The notes under the pieces: generated by a model
Told to the model about the DNA's origin: nothing
What the model saw: only the letters and a program-made list of their open reading frames with translations
Database searches by the model: none
Shown: in pieces, positions 8,556 to 17,080 of the stretch
Layout of the letters: each line of letters opens with the position of its first letter
How positions within the stretch are numbered: the stretch's first letter is position 1
Position numbers and translations under genes: made by a program
DNA from: Gallaecimonas xiamenensis 3-C-1
GTDB taxonomy: Bacteria > Pseudomonadota > Gammaproteobacteria > Enterobacterales > Gallaecimonadaceae
Direction of reading: 5' to 3'
Assembly: GCF_000299915.1 (NCBI RefSeq)
Contig: NZ_AMRI01000004.1
Span: 1 to 64,000, forward strand
DNA: 64,000 bases

Positions 8556-8571
8556 CTGTTTTTATATACAG
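8556..8571. promoter_or_regulatory. LexA-like (SOS) box
   Basis: CTGT-N8-ACAG with a TTTTATAT centre, flanked by A on the left and T on the right (ACTGT...ACAGT). This fits the gammaproteobacterial LexA consensus closely. It lies 45 bases before the ATG of the acetyltransferase gene at 8616, a usual place for an SOS operator. A match by eye only. Confidence 0.6.
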
Positions 8572-8615
8572 TTTATGGATGTATGCTGTTGGCAGCATAA
8601 AAGGAGCCGTGCGTT

Positions 8616-9026
8616 ATGGCATTGAGATTTGAAGAAAAGGCCCCCAGCCCCCAGGAATTTTGCGACCTGCGCGTCAAGGCGGGGTTGTCTGCCAAGTCGC
8701 TTGAAGCCGCCACTATTGCCCTGCCCAATAGCCTTTATGGCGTTTCCGTCAGAGAGGGCAGCGCGCTTATCGCCATGGGCCGGGTGGTTGGTGACGGCGC
8801 CTGTAACTTTGAGGTGGTGGATATCGCGGTAGACCCGGCTTACCAAGGCCAGGGCCTTGGCCGGGCCGTGATGGCATATATCGACGACTACCTGGGGTCG
8901 GTGGCGCTGCCCGGCTCCTATGTTTCCATGATCGCCGACCAGCCCGCCTTCTATGAAAAACTCGGCTATCGTTTGGTGGCGCCGGCCAGCCAGGGCATGA
9001 CCAAGGCCTTCACACCGCGCAGCTAA
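8616..9026 (+). CDS. GNAT-family N-acetyltransferase, possibly SOS-controlled
   Basis: A 136-residue GNAT protein. The acetyl-CoA loop is visible as VDPAYQGQGLGRAVM (motif A, R/Q-x-x-G-x-G/A), preceded by the EVVDIAVDP strand and followed by the FYEKLGYR motif near residue 118. The acceptor substrate cannot be told. AAGGAGCC lies ten bases before the ATG. A LexA-like box 45 bases upstream suggests DNA-damage induction, which is unusual for such an enzyme. It is a single gene with no close partner on the same strand. Confidence 0.85.
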   Translation: MALRFEEKAPSPQEFCDLRVKAGLSAKSLEAATIALPNSLYGVSVREGSALIAMGRVVGDGACNFEVVDIAVDPAYQGQGLGRAVMAYIDDYLGSVALPGSYVSMIADQPAFYEKLGYRLVAPASQGMTKAFTPRS

Positions 9027-9116
9027 AGCGCCATTAGCGCGGGGCTGGTGGCGCCGTAAAGCTTGGCGTCAGCCAAGCCTTGCTATAACGAGGCCCGCAA
9101 GCCAGTGGAGAGCGAA

Positions 9117-9446
9117 ATGAAAAAGACCCTGATGTTGCCCCTGTGCGCCGTGGCGCTGTGGGGTTGTGGCCAGGAAGGAAAAGCGCCGATGACAGACGGC
9201 GAGCTGATGACCCTGGAGGTTGGCCCCCAACAGGTGGACTGTGTAGGGGTTGGCCCCCGAAAATGCCTGGTGGTGGACGGCGAGGCCTTTTATTCGGATA
9301 TCGCCGGCTTTGATTTTGAGGCAGGCTTTGATTACCGCCTTAAGGTCAAGCGCACCGAGGCCTTCCCCAAGGGCCAGGTGCCGGCCGACGCCAGCCCTTA
9401 CCGCTACGAGCTGATGGCGGTGCTGGACAAGACGCCAGCCCAGTAA
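9117..9446 (+). CDS. DUF4377-domain lipoprotein
   Basis: A 109-residue protein with a lipoprotein signal (MKKTLMLPLCAVALWGC; lipobox L-W-G-C, lipidated Cys17). The body fits DUF4377: DCVGVGPRKCLVVDG, then FYSDIAGFDFEAGFDYRL, then the PADASPYRYELMAVLDK end. Members are small periplasmic, often outer-membrane, lipoproteins sometimes fused to HslJ/META domains; their role is not known. I chose the ATG at 9117 because GGAGAG precedes it and the signal peptide begins there. A terminator follows directly. Confidence 0.82.
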   Translation: MKKTLMLPLCAVALWGCGQEGKAPMTDGELMTLEVGPQQVDCVGVGPRKCLVVDGEAFYSDIAGFDFEAGFDYRLKVKRTEAFPKGQVPADASPYRYELMAVLDKTPAQ

Positions 9447-9451
9447 CCTTT

Positions 9452-9477
9452 AAAAAGCCGCTTAAGCGGCTTTTTTA
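9452..9477. terminator. Bidirectional intrinsic terminator
   Basis: AAAAAGCCGCTTAAGCGGCTTTTTT: a seven-base GC-rich stem with A- and T-runs between the convergent lipoprotein and deacetylase genes. Confidence 0.85.
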
Positions 9478-10383
9478 TGGGCAAGGGGCAGGAAACCGCC
9501 CTTGCCAGTGCCGGGCTATGTCCTGGCGCCGGCAAACCCAGACCCCGGGTCTTTGCTGCACGTAATCGAGGAAGCGGGCCAGGGCCTGGGCCCGGGCCGG
9601 TTGGCCACTGATGCGCCCATGCAGGCCCACCGTCATCATCTTGGGGGCCTTGGCCCCTTCCTGCCAGAGGCAATCGAAGGCGTCCTTAAGCTCGCCATAA
9701 AAGGCCTCTGGGCTGCCGGCGCCGTGAGGCTGCAGATAACGGATGTCGTTGCTGACCAGGCTGTAGGGGATCATCAAGAGCGGCGGGCTACCTGCCAGCC
9801 AATAGGGCAGGTCGTCGTTGTAGCAGTCCGAGCTATACAGGCACCCCGCCTCCCTTGCCAACTGGCGGCTGTGGGGGCTGATGCGCCCCGTGTACCAGCC
9901 CAGGGGCGGCGCCTGGCCCAGGCCCTGGATGATGGCCTGGGTCTTGGCCATCTGGCGCCGCTCCTCGGCCAGGGCCATAGGGTGGTGGTCGAGCCAGCGA
10001 TAACCGTGACCGGCCAGTTCATGGCCCCCCGCCACCAGGGCCTTGGCCAGGTCCGGGTTCAACTCCAGGGCCAGGCCGCAGGCAAACACGGTCAGGGGCA
10101 GCTGGCGGCTGTCAAATAGGGCCAACAGCCGCCAGGCCCCGGCCCTGGCGCCGTATTCAAAAAGGCTCTCGACACTGAGATCCCGCTCCCCCAGGCGAGC
10201 GGGCCTGCCTACCAGTTCGTGCAGGTAGGCCTCCGACTGGCTGTCGCCGTTCAAAACGCAGGACTCGGCCCCTTCTTCCAGGTTCAGCACAAATTGCAGG
10301 GCCAGGCGGGCCCGGCCTGGCCATTGGGGGTGGGGCGGCCGGCCGCCGTAACCGGTGAGATCCCGCTCGTTGTTGACGGCCAT
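9475..10383 (-). CDS. PuuE-like polysaccharide deacetylase family protein (allantoinase type)
   Basis: A 302-residue protein of the NodB-like deacetylase superfamily. Its N-terminal DLTGYGGRPPHPQWPGRAR stretch and VLNLEEGAE are hallmarks of the PuuE (cofactor-free allantoinase) subgroup, as are GGHELAGHGYRW (metal/catalytic His) and the TGRISPHSRQL segment. PuuE hydrolyses allantoin in purine breakdown. However, no other purine-catabolism genes are near, and the close neighbour is an acetyltransferase, so the true substrate may differ. Its ATG overlaps the upstream gene's TGA (ATGA), giving a two-gene operon. It lacks a signal peptide and should be cytoplasmic. Confidence 0.78.
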   Translation of the reverse strand: MAVNNERDLTGYGGRPPHPQWPGRARLALQFVLNLEEGAESCVLNGDSQSEAYLHELVGRPARLGERDLSVESLFEYGARAGAWRLLALFDSRQLPLTVFACGLALELNPDLAKALVAGGHELAGHGYRWLDHHPMALAEERRQMAKTQAIIQGLGQAPPLGWYTGRISPHSRQLAREAGCLYSSDCYNDDLPYWLAGSPPLLMIPYSLVSNDIRYLQPHGAGSPEAFYGELKDAFDCLWQEGAKAPKMMTVGLHGRISGQPARAQALARFLDYVQQRPGVWVCRRQDIARHWQGRFPAPCP

Positions 10384-11252
10384 CAGCCCAGCTCAAAGGT
10401 GGTGACGCCAAACACCTTGTTGTCCTCGGCAGCGGGCTTTGGCCCCAGGTGCATGCGGGCGCAGCCAAACACCTCGCTCATGCCCTTGGCGCTGGCCAGG
10501 GCCATGGCCTCCTGGTGGGCTTCGGGTACGTCCAGATACAGAGGGCCCCCGGCGGCCACGGAGGCCAGGGCGTCGAACAGGGTCTCGGCTATGGCCGGGG
10601 TGTCGGCAAAGAGCGGCCCTATCTTGTACCCCTGGCGGCAGCGCCGGACCAGGGCGTAACCGGCCAGGACGCCCCCTTGTAGGTAGGCAAGGCCGGCGGC
10701 GTCTTCCTGGTTTACCCAGGCCTTGAGAAAGCGGCGCCGGTCAACCCCAAAGCAGTGGCTGTCAAAGGCCAGCAGGGTCTCGAAGGCAAGGTCTTTTAGG
10801 GGCACCAAGGCCGGATGCGGGGCCGGGGCGGCCAGATCTTTGGGGATTTGGGCGCAAAAGCGCAGGTTGCGGTGGGAAAACACAAAGCCGCCCTTGGCGT
10901 AGTAGGGCTGCATGTCAAAGACCCCGTCCATGCCGATGCCGGCCCCGGGGGCCAGGCGCGATTGCAGCAGGGCCTTGCGGGCCTGCCAGAGCTGGTCTCC
11001 CAGGCCCTTGCCGCGAAAAGGGGGGCGGATAATAAAAAAGCCCATAAAACCGTACTGGCCGCCATAGCTGGTGATGGCGCCGCCGCCCACTAGTTCGCCG
11101 CCTAGCTCGGCGGCGATAAAGGCGTCGGGATCGGTGGCCCAGAAGCTGTCGGCGTCGTGCAGGCCCGGGTTCCAGCCTTCGTCGGCGGCCCAGGCCACCA
11201 GTTGGTCAAGCTCGCTCCGGGTCATGGGGCGGATGTGCAGGGGTTGGGCCAT
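10383..11252 (-). CDS. GNAT acetyltransferase with YitH/HslJ-like C-terminal acetyltransferase domain
   Basis: A 289-residue protein. Residues 1-135 are a GNAT domain (RPMTRSELDQLVAWAADEGW at the start; FFIIRPPFRGKGLGDQLW is motif A). Residues about 150-289 form the second, degenerate GNAT domain typical of YitH-like proteins, ending GMSEVFGCARMHLG with a conserved G-C-x-R-M. The ATG at 11252 is chosen because CAAGGAGGC precedes it. It is co-transcribed with, and overlaps by one base, the PuuE-like gene. The substrate is unknown; an amine or amino-acid derivative made available by the deacetylase is one possibility. Confidence 0.8.
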   Translation of the reverse strand: MAQPLHIRPMTRSELDQLVAWAADEGWNPGLHDADSFWATDPDAFIAAELGGELVGGGAITSYGGQYGFMGFFIIRPPFRGKGLGDQLWQARKALLQSRLAPGAGIGMDGVFDMQPYYAKGGFVFSHRNLRFCAQIPKDLAAPAPHPALVPLKDLAFETLLAFDSHCFGVDRRRFLKAWVNQEDAAGLAYLQGGVLAGYALVRRCRQGYKIGPLFADTPAIAETLFDALASVAAGGPLYLDVPEAHQEAMALASAKGMSEVFGCARMHLGPKPAAEDNKVFGVTTFELG

Positions 11253-11332
11253 GGGCGCCTCCTTGGGTTTGCTATCAGCATAGCGCCGGGGCTCTGTTAA
11301 GATGCCCCCTTTGACGACAAGCGGAACATGCA

Positions 11333-11806
11333 ATGGAAAAGGTCCTTGTCCTGGTGGACGTACAAAACGTCTATTACACCACCCGCCAGGCCTATCAGCG
11401 CCGCTTCGACTACAACCGTTTCTGGGCCAGGGCCACGGCGGGGCGCCAGTTGGTCAAGGCCTTTGCCTATGCCATAGACAGGGGCGACACCAAGCAGCGC
11501 GAGTTCCAGAATATCCTCAGGGCCATCGGCTTTGAGGTCAAACTCAAACCCTTTATCCAGCGCGCCGACGGCTCGGCCAAGGGGGACTGGGACGTGGGCA
11601 TCGCCATCGACGCCCTGGAATACGCCGACCAGGCCCAGGTGGTGGTGCTGGTGTCGGGGGACGGGGACTTTGATCTGTTGGCGGCCAAGCTTAGGGAAAA
11701 GGGCAAGATAGTGGAGATCTACGGGGTGGCGGCCCTGAGCGCCGCTTCCCTTATCAATGCCGCGTCCCGCTTTATTCCAATCGAAGGGGAGCTGCTGTTG
11801 GGGTAG
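11333..11806 (+). CDS. NYN-domain (LabA/DUF88) putative ribonuclease
   Basis: A 157-residue single-domain protein of the PIN-like NYN family. The acidic metal-site residues are present: Asp9 with Asn12 (LVDVQNVYY), Asp87 (GDWDVGIAIDAL), and Asp110/Asp112 (VSGDGDFDLL). NYN proteins are predicted or shown RNases that act on RNA with a Mg or Mn ion. The gene begins 80 bases from the divergent GNAT/PuuE operon and stands alone. RNA target unknown. Confidence 0.88.
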   Translation: MEKVLVLVDVQNVYYTTRQAYQRRFDYNRFWARATAGRQLVKAFAYAIDRGDTKQREFQNILRAIGFEVKLKPFIQRADGSAKGDWDVGIAIDALEYADQAQVVVLVSGDGDFDLLAAKLREKGKIVEIYGVAALSAASLINAASRFIPIEGELLLG

Positions 11807-11908
11807 GACCTTGGCCGGATATTGGGGGCTGCTGGCCTCTTGGCATCTGGCTGCACAAGGGCCGAAGGGGTAAGCTGTGGCCCATTAGCAGACAAGGATG
11901 TTGATGTG

Positions 11909-12409
11909 ATGATTGTCTCCCATTCCCTTCCCGAACAGGCCTTGTTGCGCCCCTATGCCCAGAGCGGCGCCTACACGGACTGCTACCTGATGACCCTGCC
12001 CGGGCCGGTACATCTGGCCCATTTTGTGGAAGCCTTTTACAGCTCATCGGTGTTCAAGTTTGAGCGGACCCTGCTGGGCCTGGCCCTGGGTAAAAAGGCC
12101 AGCGACCAGGACGCCGCCGCTCTTGGCCGGTCCCAGGTAAGCCAGTTCAGTGCCTGGCAGGTCGAAGAGCGCACCGATACCCAACTGCTGCTGCGCTTTG
12201 GTGATACCCGCTCCTGGTTTATGGTCGAGACCGCTGCCGATACCAGCCGCCTGTATTTCGGCAGTGCCGTGTTGCCGCGCAAGGTTGATGTCGAAGGTAA
12301 AGGGGTATTCAGCGCCGGCTTCCATCTCCTTAGCGGCTTTCATCACCGCTATAGCCAGGCCCTGCTGCGCTCGGCCCTTAAACGCCTGCCCAAGGTGCAA
12401 AACGCCTGA
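11909..12409 (+). CDS. Conserved hypothetical protein (DUF2867-like pattern)
   Basis: A 166-residue soluble protein without signal or membrane segment. The pattern YTDCY near the N-terminus, FVEAFYSSSVFKFER, and then RSWFMVE...TRLYFGSAV-like (here RLYFGSAVLPR) is one I have seen in proteins labelled DUF2867 or hypothetical; no activity is known. I chose the ATG at 11909 because AAGGA is ten bases before it, while the longer frame starts in non-conserved sequence. It is followed after 28 bases by the CbrC-like gene. Confidence 0.7.
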   Translation: MIVSHSLPEQALLRPYAQSGAYTDCYLMTLPGPVHLAHFVEAFYSSSVFKFERTLLGLALGKKASDQDAAALGRSQVSQFSAWQVEERTDTQLLLRFGDTRSWFMVETAADTSRLYFGSAVLPRKVDVEGKGVFSAGFHLLSGFHHRYSQALLRSALKRLPKVQNA

Positions 12410-12437
12410 CTTTTACCAAGCCTTTAGAGATTGCTTG

Positions 12438-12866
12438 ATGACCAAACTGCCCCATTTTCCCTATCACCGGGATCCGATCGCCTCGGGATCCGTTCGAGAG
12501 TCACAGAGCCCCTGCCAATGCTGTGGCAAGGCGCCGGGCCTTTTGTACCAGGGCGTGGTCTACTCGGCCAATGCCCCTGACAATCTCTGCCCCTGGTGCA
12601 TCGCCGACGGTAGCGCCACAGACAAATACGATGCCGACTTTTTCGACGGCCACTTTGTGGATGACGAAGATGACTACCTGGATCTGAATGCGGCCTGGCA
12701 CCGGGAAGTCTTTGGTAAAACCATCGGCTTTGCCACCTACAACCCCATCGGCTGGTGGGTGCATTGCGGTGAGCCTGCCGAGTTTGTCACCCGGCAAGAG
12801 CCTTATGAGATGGTCTTTGAATGCCGCCGCTGTGCCAAGCGTCACCTGGTAGGCGATTACGACTGA
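12438..12866 (+). CDS. CbrC family protein (UPF0167)
   Basis: A 142-residue protein with two zinc-finger-like Cys pairs (CQCCGK near residue 27, LCPWCIADGSA at about 51) and a third at the end (FECRRCAKRHLVGDYD). The order LPHFPYHRDP, CxxCG, VYS..., LCPWCIADG, FVDDEDD is that of the CbrC/UPF0167 family. E. coli CbrC is tied to colicin E2 tolerance through the CreBC response, but biochemical function is unknown. No strong ribosome site precedes the ATG. A terminator follows. Confidence 0.85.
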   Translation: MTKLPHFPYHRDPIASGSVRESQSPCQCCGKAPGLLYQGVVYSANAPDNLCPWCIADGSATDKYDADFFDGHFVDDEDDYLDLNAAWHREVFGKTIGFATYNPIGWWVHCGEPAEFVTRQEPYEMVFECRRCAKRHLVGDYD

Positions 12867-12884
12867 CCGGGCCATGGCCAATAA

Positions 12885-12909
12885 AAAGGCCCGCCAGGCG
12901 GGCCTTTGG
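12885..12909. terminator. Intrinsic terminator between convergent genes
   Basis: AAAGGCCCGCC-AG-GCGGGCCTTT, a ten-base stem. The T-run is short on the plus side; on the minus side TTTTTAT follows. It separates the CbrC-like and 854-residue genes. Confidence 0.7.
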
Positions 12910-12972
12910 GGGTTTAGGACCCCATAGGTTTTGGATTAAGTTCCTGTTCGGGGCGGGTCTTCGGGACGCCCC

Positions 12973-15537
12973 TTACTCCCCCAGCAGGGTCGCCAGCTTG
13001 GCCCGTTGGGCGCTGGTCAGCCAGCCTTTCATGTCTGGCAGGCGCTGGGCTTTGGCCAGTTGCTGCAAGAAGGGCCCGCAGTTGCGCCCCTCATGGACGG
13101 CGTAATAGACCAGGGACTGGGCTGCTACCCCTTGGCTGTCCAGCCACTGGAGCGCCCATGCATCTTTGGCGGCTAACAGGGCCAGGCCCAGGTCCGGGTC
13201 GCTGATAGGGTTATGGCCCAGCGCCGGGTGCTGCCAGCGCTCGGCAAAGGTCAACTGCCCCCCCTGGATGCAGGCGCGGACATAAGCCTCCTTCACCCAG
13301 CTGCAGCCCAGCCAATGCAGGCCCCGTTTGCCCAGTTGGGCCAGGAACAGGGCCAGGCGCTGGCCTTGCTCTTTGGGCAGTAGCCACAAGAAATCCACCG
13401 GCCCCACCTTGCCGCTTTGGTCGGCGTAGGGGTCCCAGCCTTGCAGCCTTGGCAGGCCAAGGGCTTTGGGGGACAGGGCCTCAAGCCCCTGGCCTGTGGC
13501 CAGATAATCCAGCAGCTGGCGGTAAAGCTTATGGGCCACCGGGTCTGGGAAGGCGTCGGCCAGTTGCCGCTCAAGGCTTGCCTCAAAAAGCGGCGCCAGG
13601 GGCAGCTCCAGCTCGGGGTGGCAGCAGGCCAGATCGGCTAAAAAGGCCAGGTACTGGTCTTCATGGCAGTAGGCCAGCACGCCCTGCAGGGCCTGGCGCT
13701 CGGCGTCGGTGCTTTGGGCAAACTGTGCCAGCCGCGCCTGGTAGCGGCGCCAAAAGCGTGGGTCGGCCGGGCGATAGCGTGCCACCCGCTGGTCGCAAAG
13801 CAGCATAAAGGCGTCCAGCTGCAGCTGCGCTACCCCCAGGGCCAAAAGTTGCTGGCAAAGGCGCCGTTCCTGGTCGATGTCGTCGATGGCGGCGTAATGG
13901 TGGTAGTTGCCCCGGAGATAAAAAATGCGGTTGATAAGCCGCTGGGGAGCCAGGGTCAGCCACAGCTGCCAATGCCTTTTAGCCAGCAGATAGAGGCCGT
14001 TGTCCTTGGCAAGACGGTCACTGCCCAGCAGCCAGAACAGGCTCAGTAAACCCCGCTGCAAGCCGTCTTCGCCCCACAGCAGCTGATAGGCCCCCTGGTG
14101 GGCGCTGATGCGAGCGCCCTTGACGCCACCGTCGAGGTACAGCACGTCCTTGGCCAGCTGCGCCATGGCGGCCGGGTCGGCGTCGTTGGCCGGATCCACA
14201 AGCCAGGCCATCAGTTCTTCAAACTGTTCGTGGTCATCGTCGCTGGCGTCTTCATAGGCCTCCAGTAACGCCTGGGGTAGCTGTTGTTGCAGCCAGTCGA
14301 TTAACAGGCTGGCCTGCTCTTGGCTGCAATCGGGATTGTGTAGCCGGTAACTGGCGTAGGCGCAGCTTCCCAGGTGCGGCGGTAGGGCGGCCAGGGCCGA
14401 TGTCAGGTCGTCCCCTATGGCCTGGTCCACCTTCTCGAGCTGGGCCAGCTTTAGCCGATCGCTGTGGGGGCTAAGGCAAGAAAAGACCCTGGTGTAATTG
14501 GGGGCGGCCGTTTCCGCCTCTTGCTGCTTTGGCGCAGGTGCCGGCTTGGCGGTCTTCCAGGCCTGGTGGCGGTCCTCTTGCTGCCAGGCCGGAGCCACCT
14601 CCAGCAGTGGCAGCTCTGGTGCCTGGCTTTGCAAGGTGGCCAGTATCGCCAGGGCCTCGTCTTCGACGCTGTGGCCAAGCCAGGGCTGCTGTTTTACCTG
14701 GTCCTGCCACTCTTCTATGTCGTCGGGGTCGGCCGCGACGGGCCAGGCCCCCAGGCTGTAGAAAAAGTCCAGGGTAGGGTGGGGATCGTCCGCTTGATTG
14801 CCGCTGCTGTAGGCCAGTAGCGGCTGGGCCTTGAGGCGGGCCAGCAGTTGCTCCTTGAACCAGGGGTAGTCATCTGGGTGCTTGGCAAAGTGGCTTAGCA
14901 GATCGGGCTGCAGCGGGTTGCCTTCGCTGTCGCTGTAAAAGCAGCGGCGCAGCTGGGCGCTGTCGCACCACAGGTAGGCGCTGATCATGGGCCGCTGCCA
15001 GCCGAAGTTGGCCACCAGCTTGTTTAACAGCTCCAGAGGAAGGTAATGGGTTTGGGTGTCCCAGTAGGGCACCAGAAAGGCGGCCAGATAGCGGCTCCAC
15101 TGGGGCCGGCAAAAGGCCATCATGTAGAGGGCTTCAACCCCTAAAAGGTTGTAGTCGTCCACTGCCATGTCGGCAGAATCGTTGCGGCTGCGGGCAAAGC
15201 GCACCAGTGCCTGGGCGGTGTCTTCCAGATCAGGGTAGAGTTCGGGAAAATTGAGGGCGGCAGCAAAGAGCACCGCTTCGCTGTAATGGCACAGCTTGTT
15301 GTCCTGGCGGCAGCTGTCCAGGGCCTTGTCCAACAATGCCTGGTTGGCACCGGCGTCGCCCCGCTCCAGGGGGCGGCCGTCCTGGTGGCAAAAGGCGATA
15401 TCCAGCAGGAGGTCCATATGCAGGCGAAAGGCGCTGCCGTCGTCGAGCTTTTGCCGGTATTGGCCGAGGGCCGCTTTCAGGCTTTGGAGATGGGTTGGGT
15501 CAAGGGTGATGGCTTGGCGTTTGTCGAACTCAGACAT
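12973..15537 (-). CDS. Large hypothetical protein, 854 residues
   Basis: A long soluble protein with no signal peptide and no transmembrane segment. It is strongly helical, rich in Leu, Ala and Gln, with regularly spaced W, Y and C, which suggests an alpha-helical repeat scaffold. A low-complexity linker rich in A, P, K, Q and E lies near residues 328-345 and divides it into two halves of roughly 330 and 500 residues. No enzyme motif is recognised. The frame is intact and codon use matches the neighbours, so it is a real gene. It stands alone between a terminator and the divergent alkene-reductase gene. Confidence 0.75.
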   Translation of the reverse strand: MSEFDKRQAITLDPTHLQSLKAALGQYRQKLDDGSAFRLHMDLLLDIAFCHQDGRPLERGDAGANQALLDKALDSCRQDNKLCHYSEAVLFAAALNFPELYPDLEDTAQALVRFARSRNDSADMAVDDYNLLGVEALYMMAFCRPQWSRYLAAFLVPYWDTQTHYLPLELLNKLVANFGWQRPMISAYLWCDSAQLRRCFYSDSEGNPLQPDLLSHFAKHPDDYPWFKEQLLARLKAQPLLAYSSGNQADDPHPTLDFFYSLGAWPVAADPDDIEEWQDQVKQQPWLGHSVEDEALAILATLQSQAPELPLLEVAPAWQQEDRHQAWKTAKPAPAPKQQEAETAAPNYTRVFSCLSPHSDRLKLAQLEKVDQAIGDDLTSALAALPPHLGSCAYASYRLHNPDCSQEQASLLIDWLQQQLPQALLEAYEDASDDDHEQFEELMAWLVDPANDADPAAMAQLAKDVLYLDGGVKGARISAHQGAYQLLWGEDGLQRGLLSLFWLLGSDRLAKDNGLYLLAKRHWQLWLTLAPQRLINRIFYLRGNYHHYAAIDDIDQERRLCQQLLALGVAQLQLDAFMLLCDQRVARYRPADPRFWRRYQARLAQFAQSTDAERQALQGVLAYCHEDQYLAFLADLACCHPELELPLAPLFEASLERQLADAFPDPVAHKLYRQLLDYLATGQGLEALSPKALGLPRLQGWDPYADQSGKVGPVDFLWLLPKEQGQRLALFLAQLGKRGLHWLGCSWVKEAYVRACIQGGQLTFAERWQHPALGHNPISDPDLGLALLAAKDAWALQWLDSQGVAAQSLVYYAVHEGRNCGPFLQQLAKAQRLPDMKGWLTSAQRAKLATLLGE

Positions 15538-15829
15538 GTGCGTCCTTCAGATGTCTTTTCAAGGGCTTGTGGCGCGTGAACGGCGAAAGACACCGCAATA
15601 CCACCGCGAGAGGGGCGCCATTTAAACGCAGCCAGGTTGGCGCTGCAAGCCAAGGGGCCTGGGCGCCCATTAGAAGGAGGCGGCAGGGCGGGGCCTGGGA
15701 TAAAGGGCAGGGCTTTGATCGGCTGGATAAAACGCTCTGTTCCATACCAGGGGGCTGAAAACTGCCGCGCCGCCCCCATCTCTTGGGCTTAGAGCCAAAC
15801 CGGGGCCAGGCCCCTTTGAGGAAGTACCC

Positions 15830-16903
15830 ATGTCTGTCGATACCGCTGCGCTGTTCAGCCCTGTAACCCTGGGCCAGCTGACCCTGCCCAACCGCTTTAC
15901 CATGGCGCCCCTGACCCGTTGCCGCGCCCCTGGCCACCAGCCCAATGCCCTGATGGCCCAGTATTATGGCCAGCGTGCCAGCGCCGGCTTGCTGATCAGC
16001 GAATGCACCATGGTCAGCCCCCAGACCTCCGCCTTCGGCGATGACCCCGGTATCTATGAAGACAGCCAGGTCCAGGGCTGGCGTCAGACCGCCGAGGCGG
16101 TCCATAAGGAAGGCGGCCGTATCTTCATGCAGATCTGGCACGCCGGCCGCGCCGCCCACCCTTTGCTCAACGACGGCCGCGAAGCTGTGGCCCCCAGCGC
16201 CATCGCCATTGACGATGTCACCCACACCCCCCAGGGCAAACAGCCCTATACCGTGCCTCGGGCGCTGACCGAGGGGGAAATTGCCGATATCGTCGCCGAT
16301 TTTCGCCGTGGCGCCGCCAACGCCATTGCCGCCGGTTTTGACGGCGTCGAGATCCACGCCGCCAACGGTTACCTGATTGACCAGTTCCTGCGCGACGGCG
16401 CCAACCAGCGCACCGACCGTTACGGTGGCAGCCTGGAAAACCGCGCCCGTTTCCTGACCGAGATCCTGGACGCCGTGTGCAGCGAAATCGGCAGCCACAG
16501 GGTGGGGGTGCGCTTGTCCCCCCTCAACAGCTTTAACGGCATGAAAGACAGCGATCCCATCGCCTGGACCACTTTCCTGGCCAAGCACCTGAACGGTTTT
16601 AACCTCGCCTACCTGCACCTGATGCGCAGCGACTTCTTCGGCCTGCAGCAAGGGGACGTGGTGTCGGTGGCCCGCCAGCATTACCGGGGCCACCTGATGC
16701 TCAACATGGGCTACAGCCCTGAAGAGGCGGCGCAAACCCTGGCTGCCAACCAGGCCGACTCGGTGGCCTTTGGCACCGGCTTTTTGGCCAACCCCGACCT
16801 GCCGGCCAGGGTCAAGGCCGGGGCGCCCCTGAATGCCCCCAAGCCCGACAGCTTCTACACCCCTGGGCCCGAGGGATACACCGACTACCCCGCCATGGCT
16901 TAA
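15830..16903 (+). CDS. nemA: Old yellow enzyme family alkene reductase (NemA-like)
   Basis: A 357-residue FMN-dependent TIM-barrel oxidoreductase. Typical motifs: LPNRFTMAPLTRCRA near residue 20, QIWHAGRAAHP near 101, GFDGVEIHAANGYLIDQF and the QRTDRYGGSLENRARF block at about 190. It reduces activated C=C bonds of electrophiles (N-ethylmaleimide, enones) and often nitro-esters, using NAD(P)H. Length equals that of E. coli NemA. A 292-base upstream gap without a gene (15538-15829) should hold its promoter; no NemR-like regulator is adjacent. A terminator follows the stop codon. Confidence 0.92.
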   Translation: MSVDTAALFSPVTLGQLTLPNRFTMAPLTRCRAPGHQPNALMAQYYGQRASAGLLISECTMVSPQTSAFGDDPGIYEDSQVQGWRQTAEAVHKEGGRIFMQIWHAGRAAHPLLNDGREAVAPSAIAIDDVTHTPQGKQPYTVPRALTEGEIADIVADFRRGAANAIAAGFDGVEIHAANGYLIDQFLRDGANQRTDRYGGSLENRARFLTEILDAVCSEIGSHRVGVRLSPLNSFNGMKDSDPIAWTTFLAKHLNGFNLAYLHLMRSDFFGLQQGDVVSVARQHYRGHLMLNMGYSPEEAAQTLAANQADSVAFGTGFLANPDLPARVKAGAPLNAPKPDSFYTPGPEGYTDYPAMA

Positions 16904-16910
16904 GCCGACA

Positions 16911-16933
16911 ACGCCGCATCAGCGGCGTTTTTT
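16911..16933 (+). terminator. Intrinsic terminator after nemA
   Basis: ACGCCGC-ATCA-GCGGCGT followed by a run of T. Confidence 0.85.
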
Positions 16934-17080
16934 ATGGCGAAGGCCAGTTCTTTGGCGGGTGTATTTAACCCGCCGGTCCAGTGAGTCGCTCCAAGGGGTT
17001 GATAGAGCGGGGCTTTTTTCTTTGCCTCTTTGTCGCTAAGGTGGCGGCCTTGCCCAGGTTGTAAGAAGGCATAAAGGACG

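Noticed and set aside
15538-15829. Search of the nemA upstream gap for a gene or regulator site
   Set aside because: Only short, R/G/A-rich frames are present and no clear operator was found; treated as promoter region.
16954-16974. GGCGGGT / ACCCGCC hairpin after nemA as a second terminator
   Set aside because: No T-run follows the stem and the true terminator is upstream at 16911-16933; role unclear.
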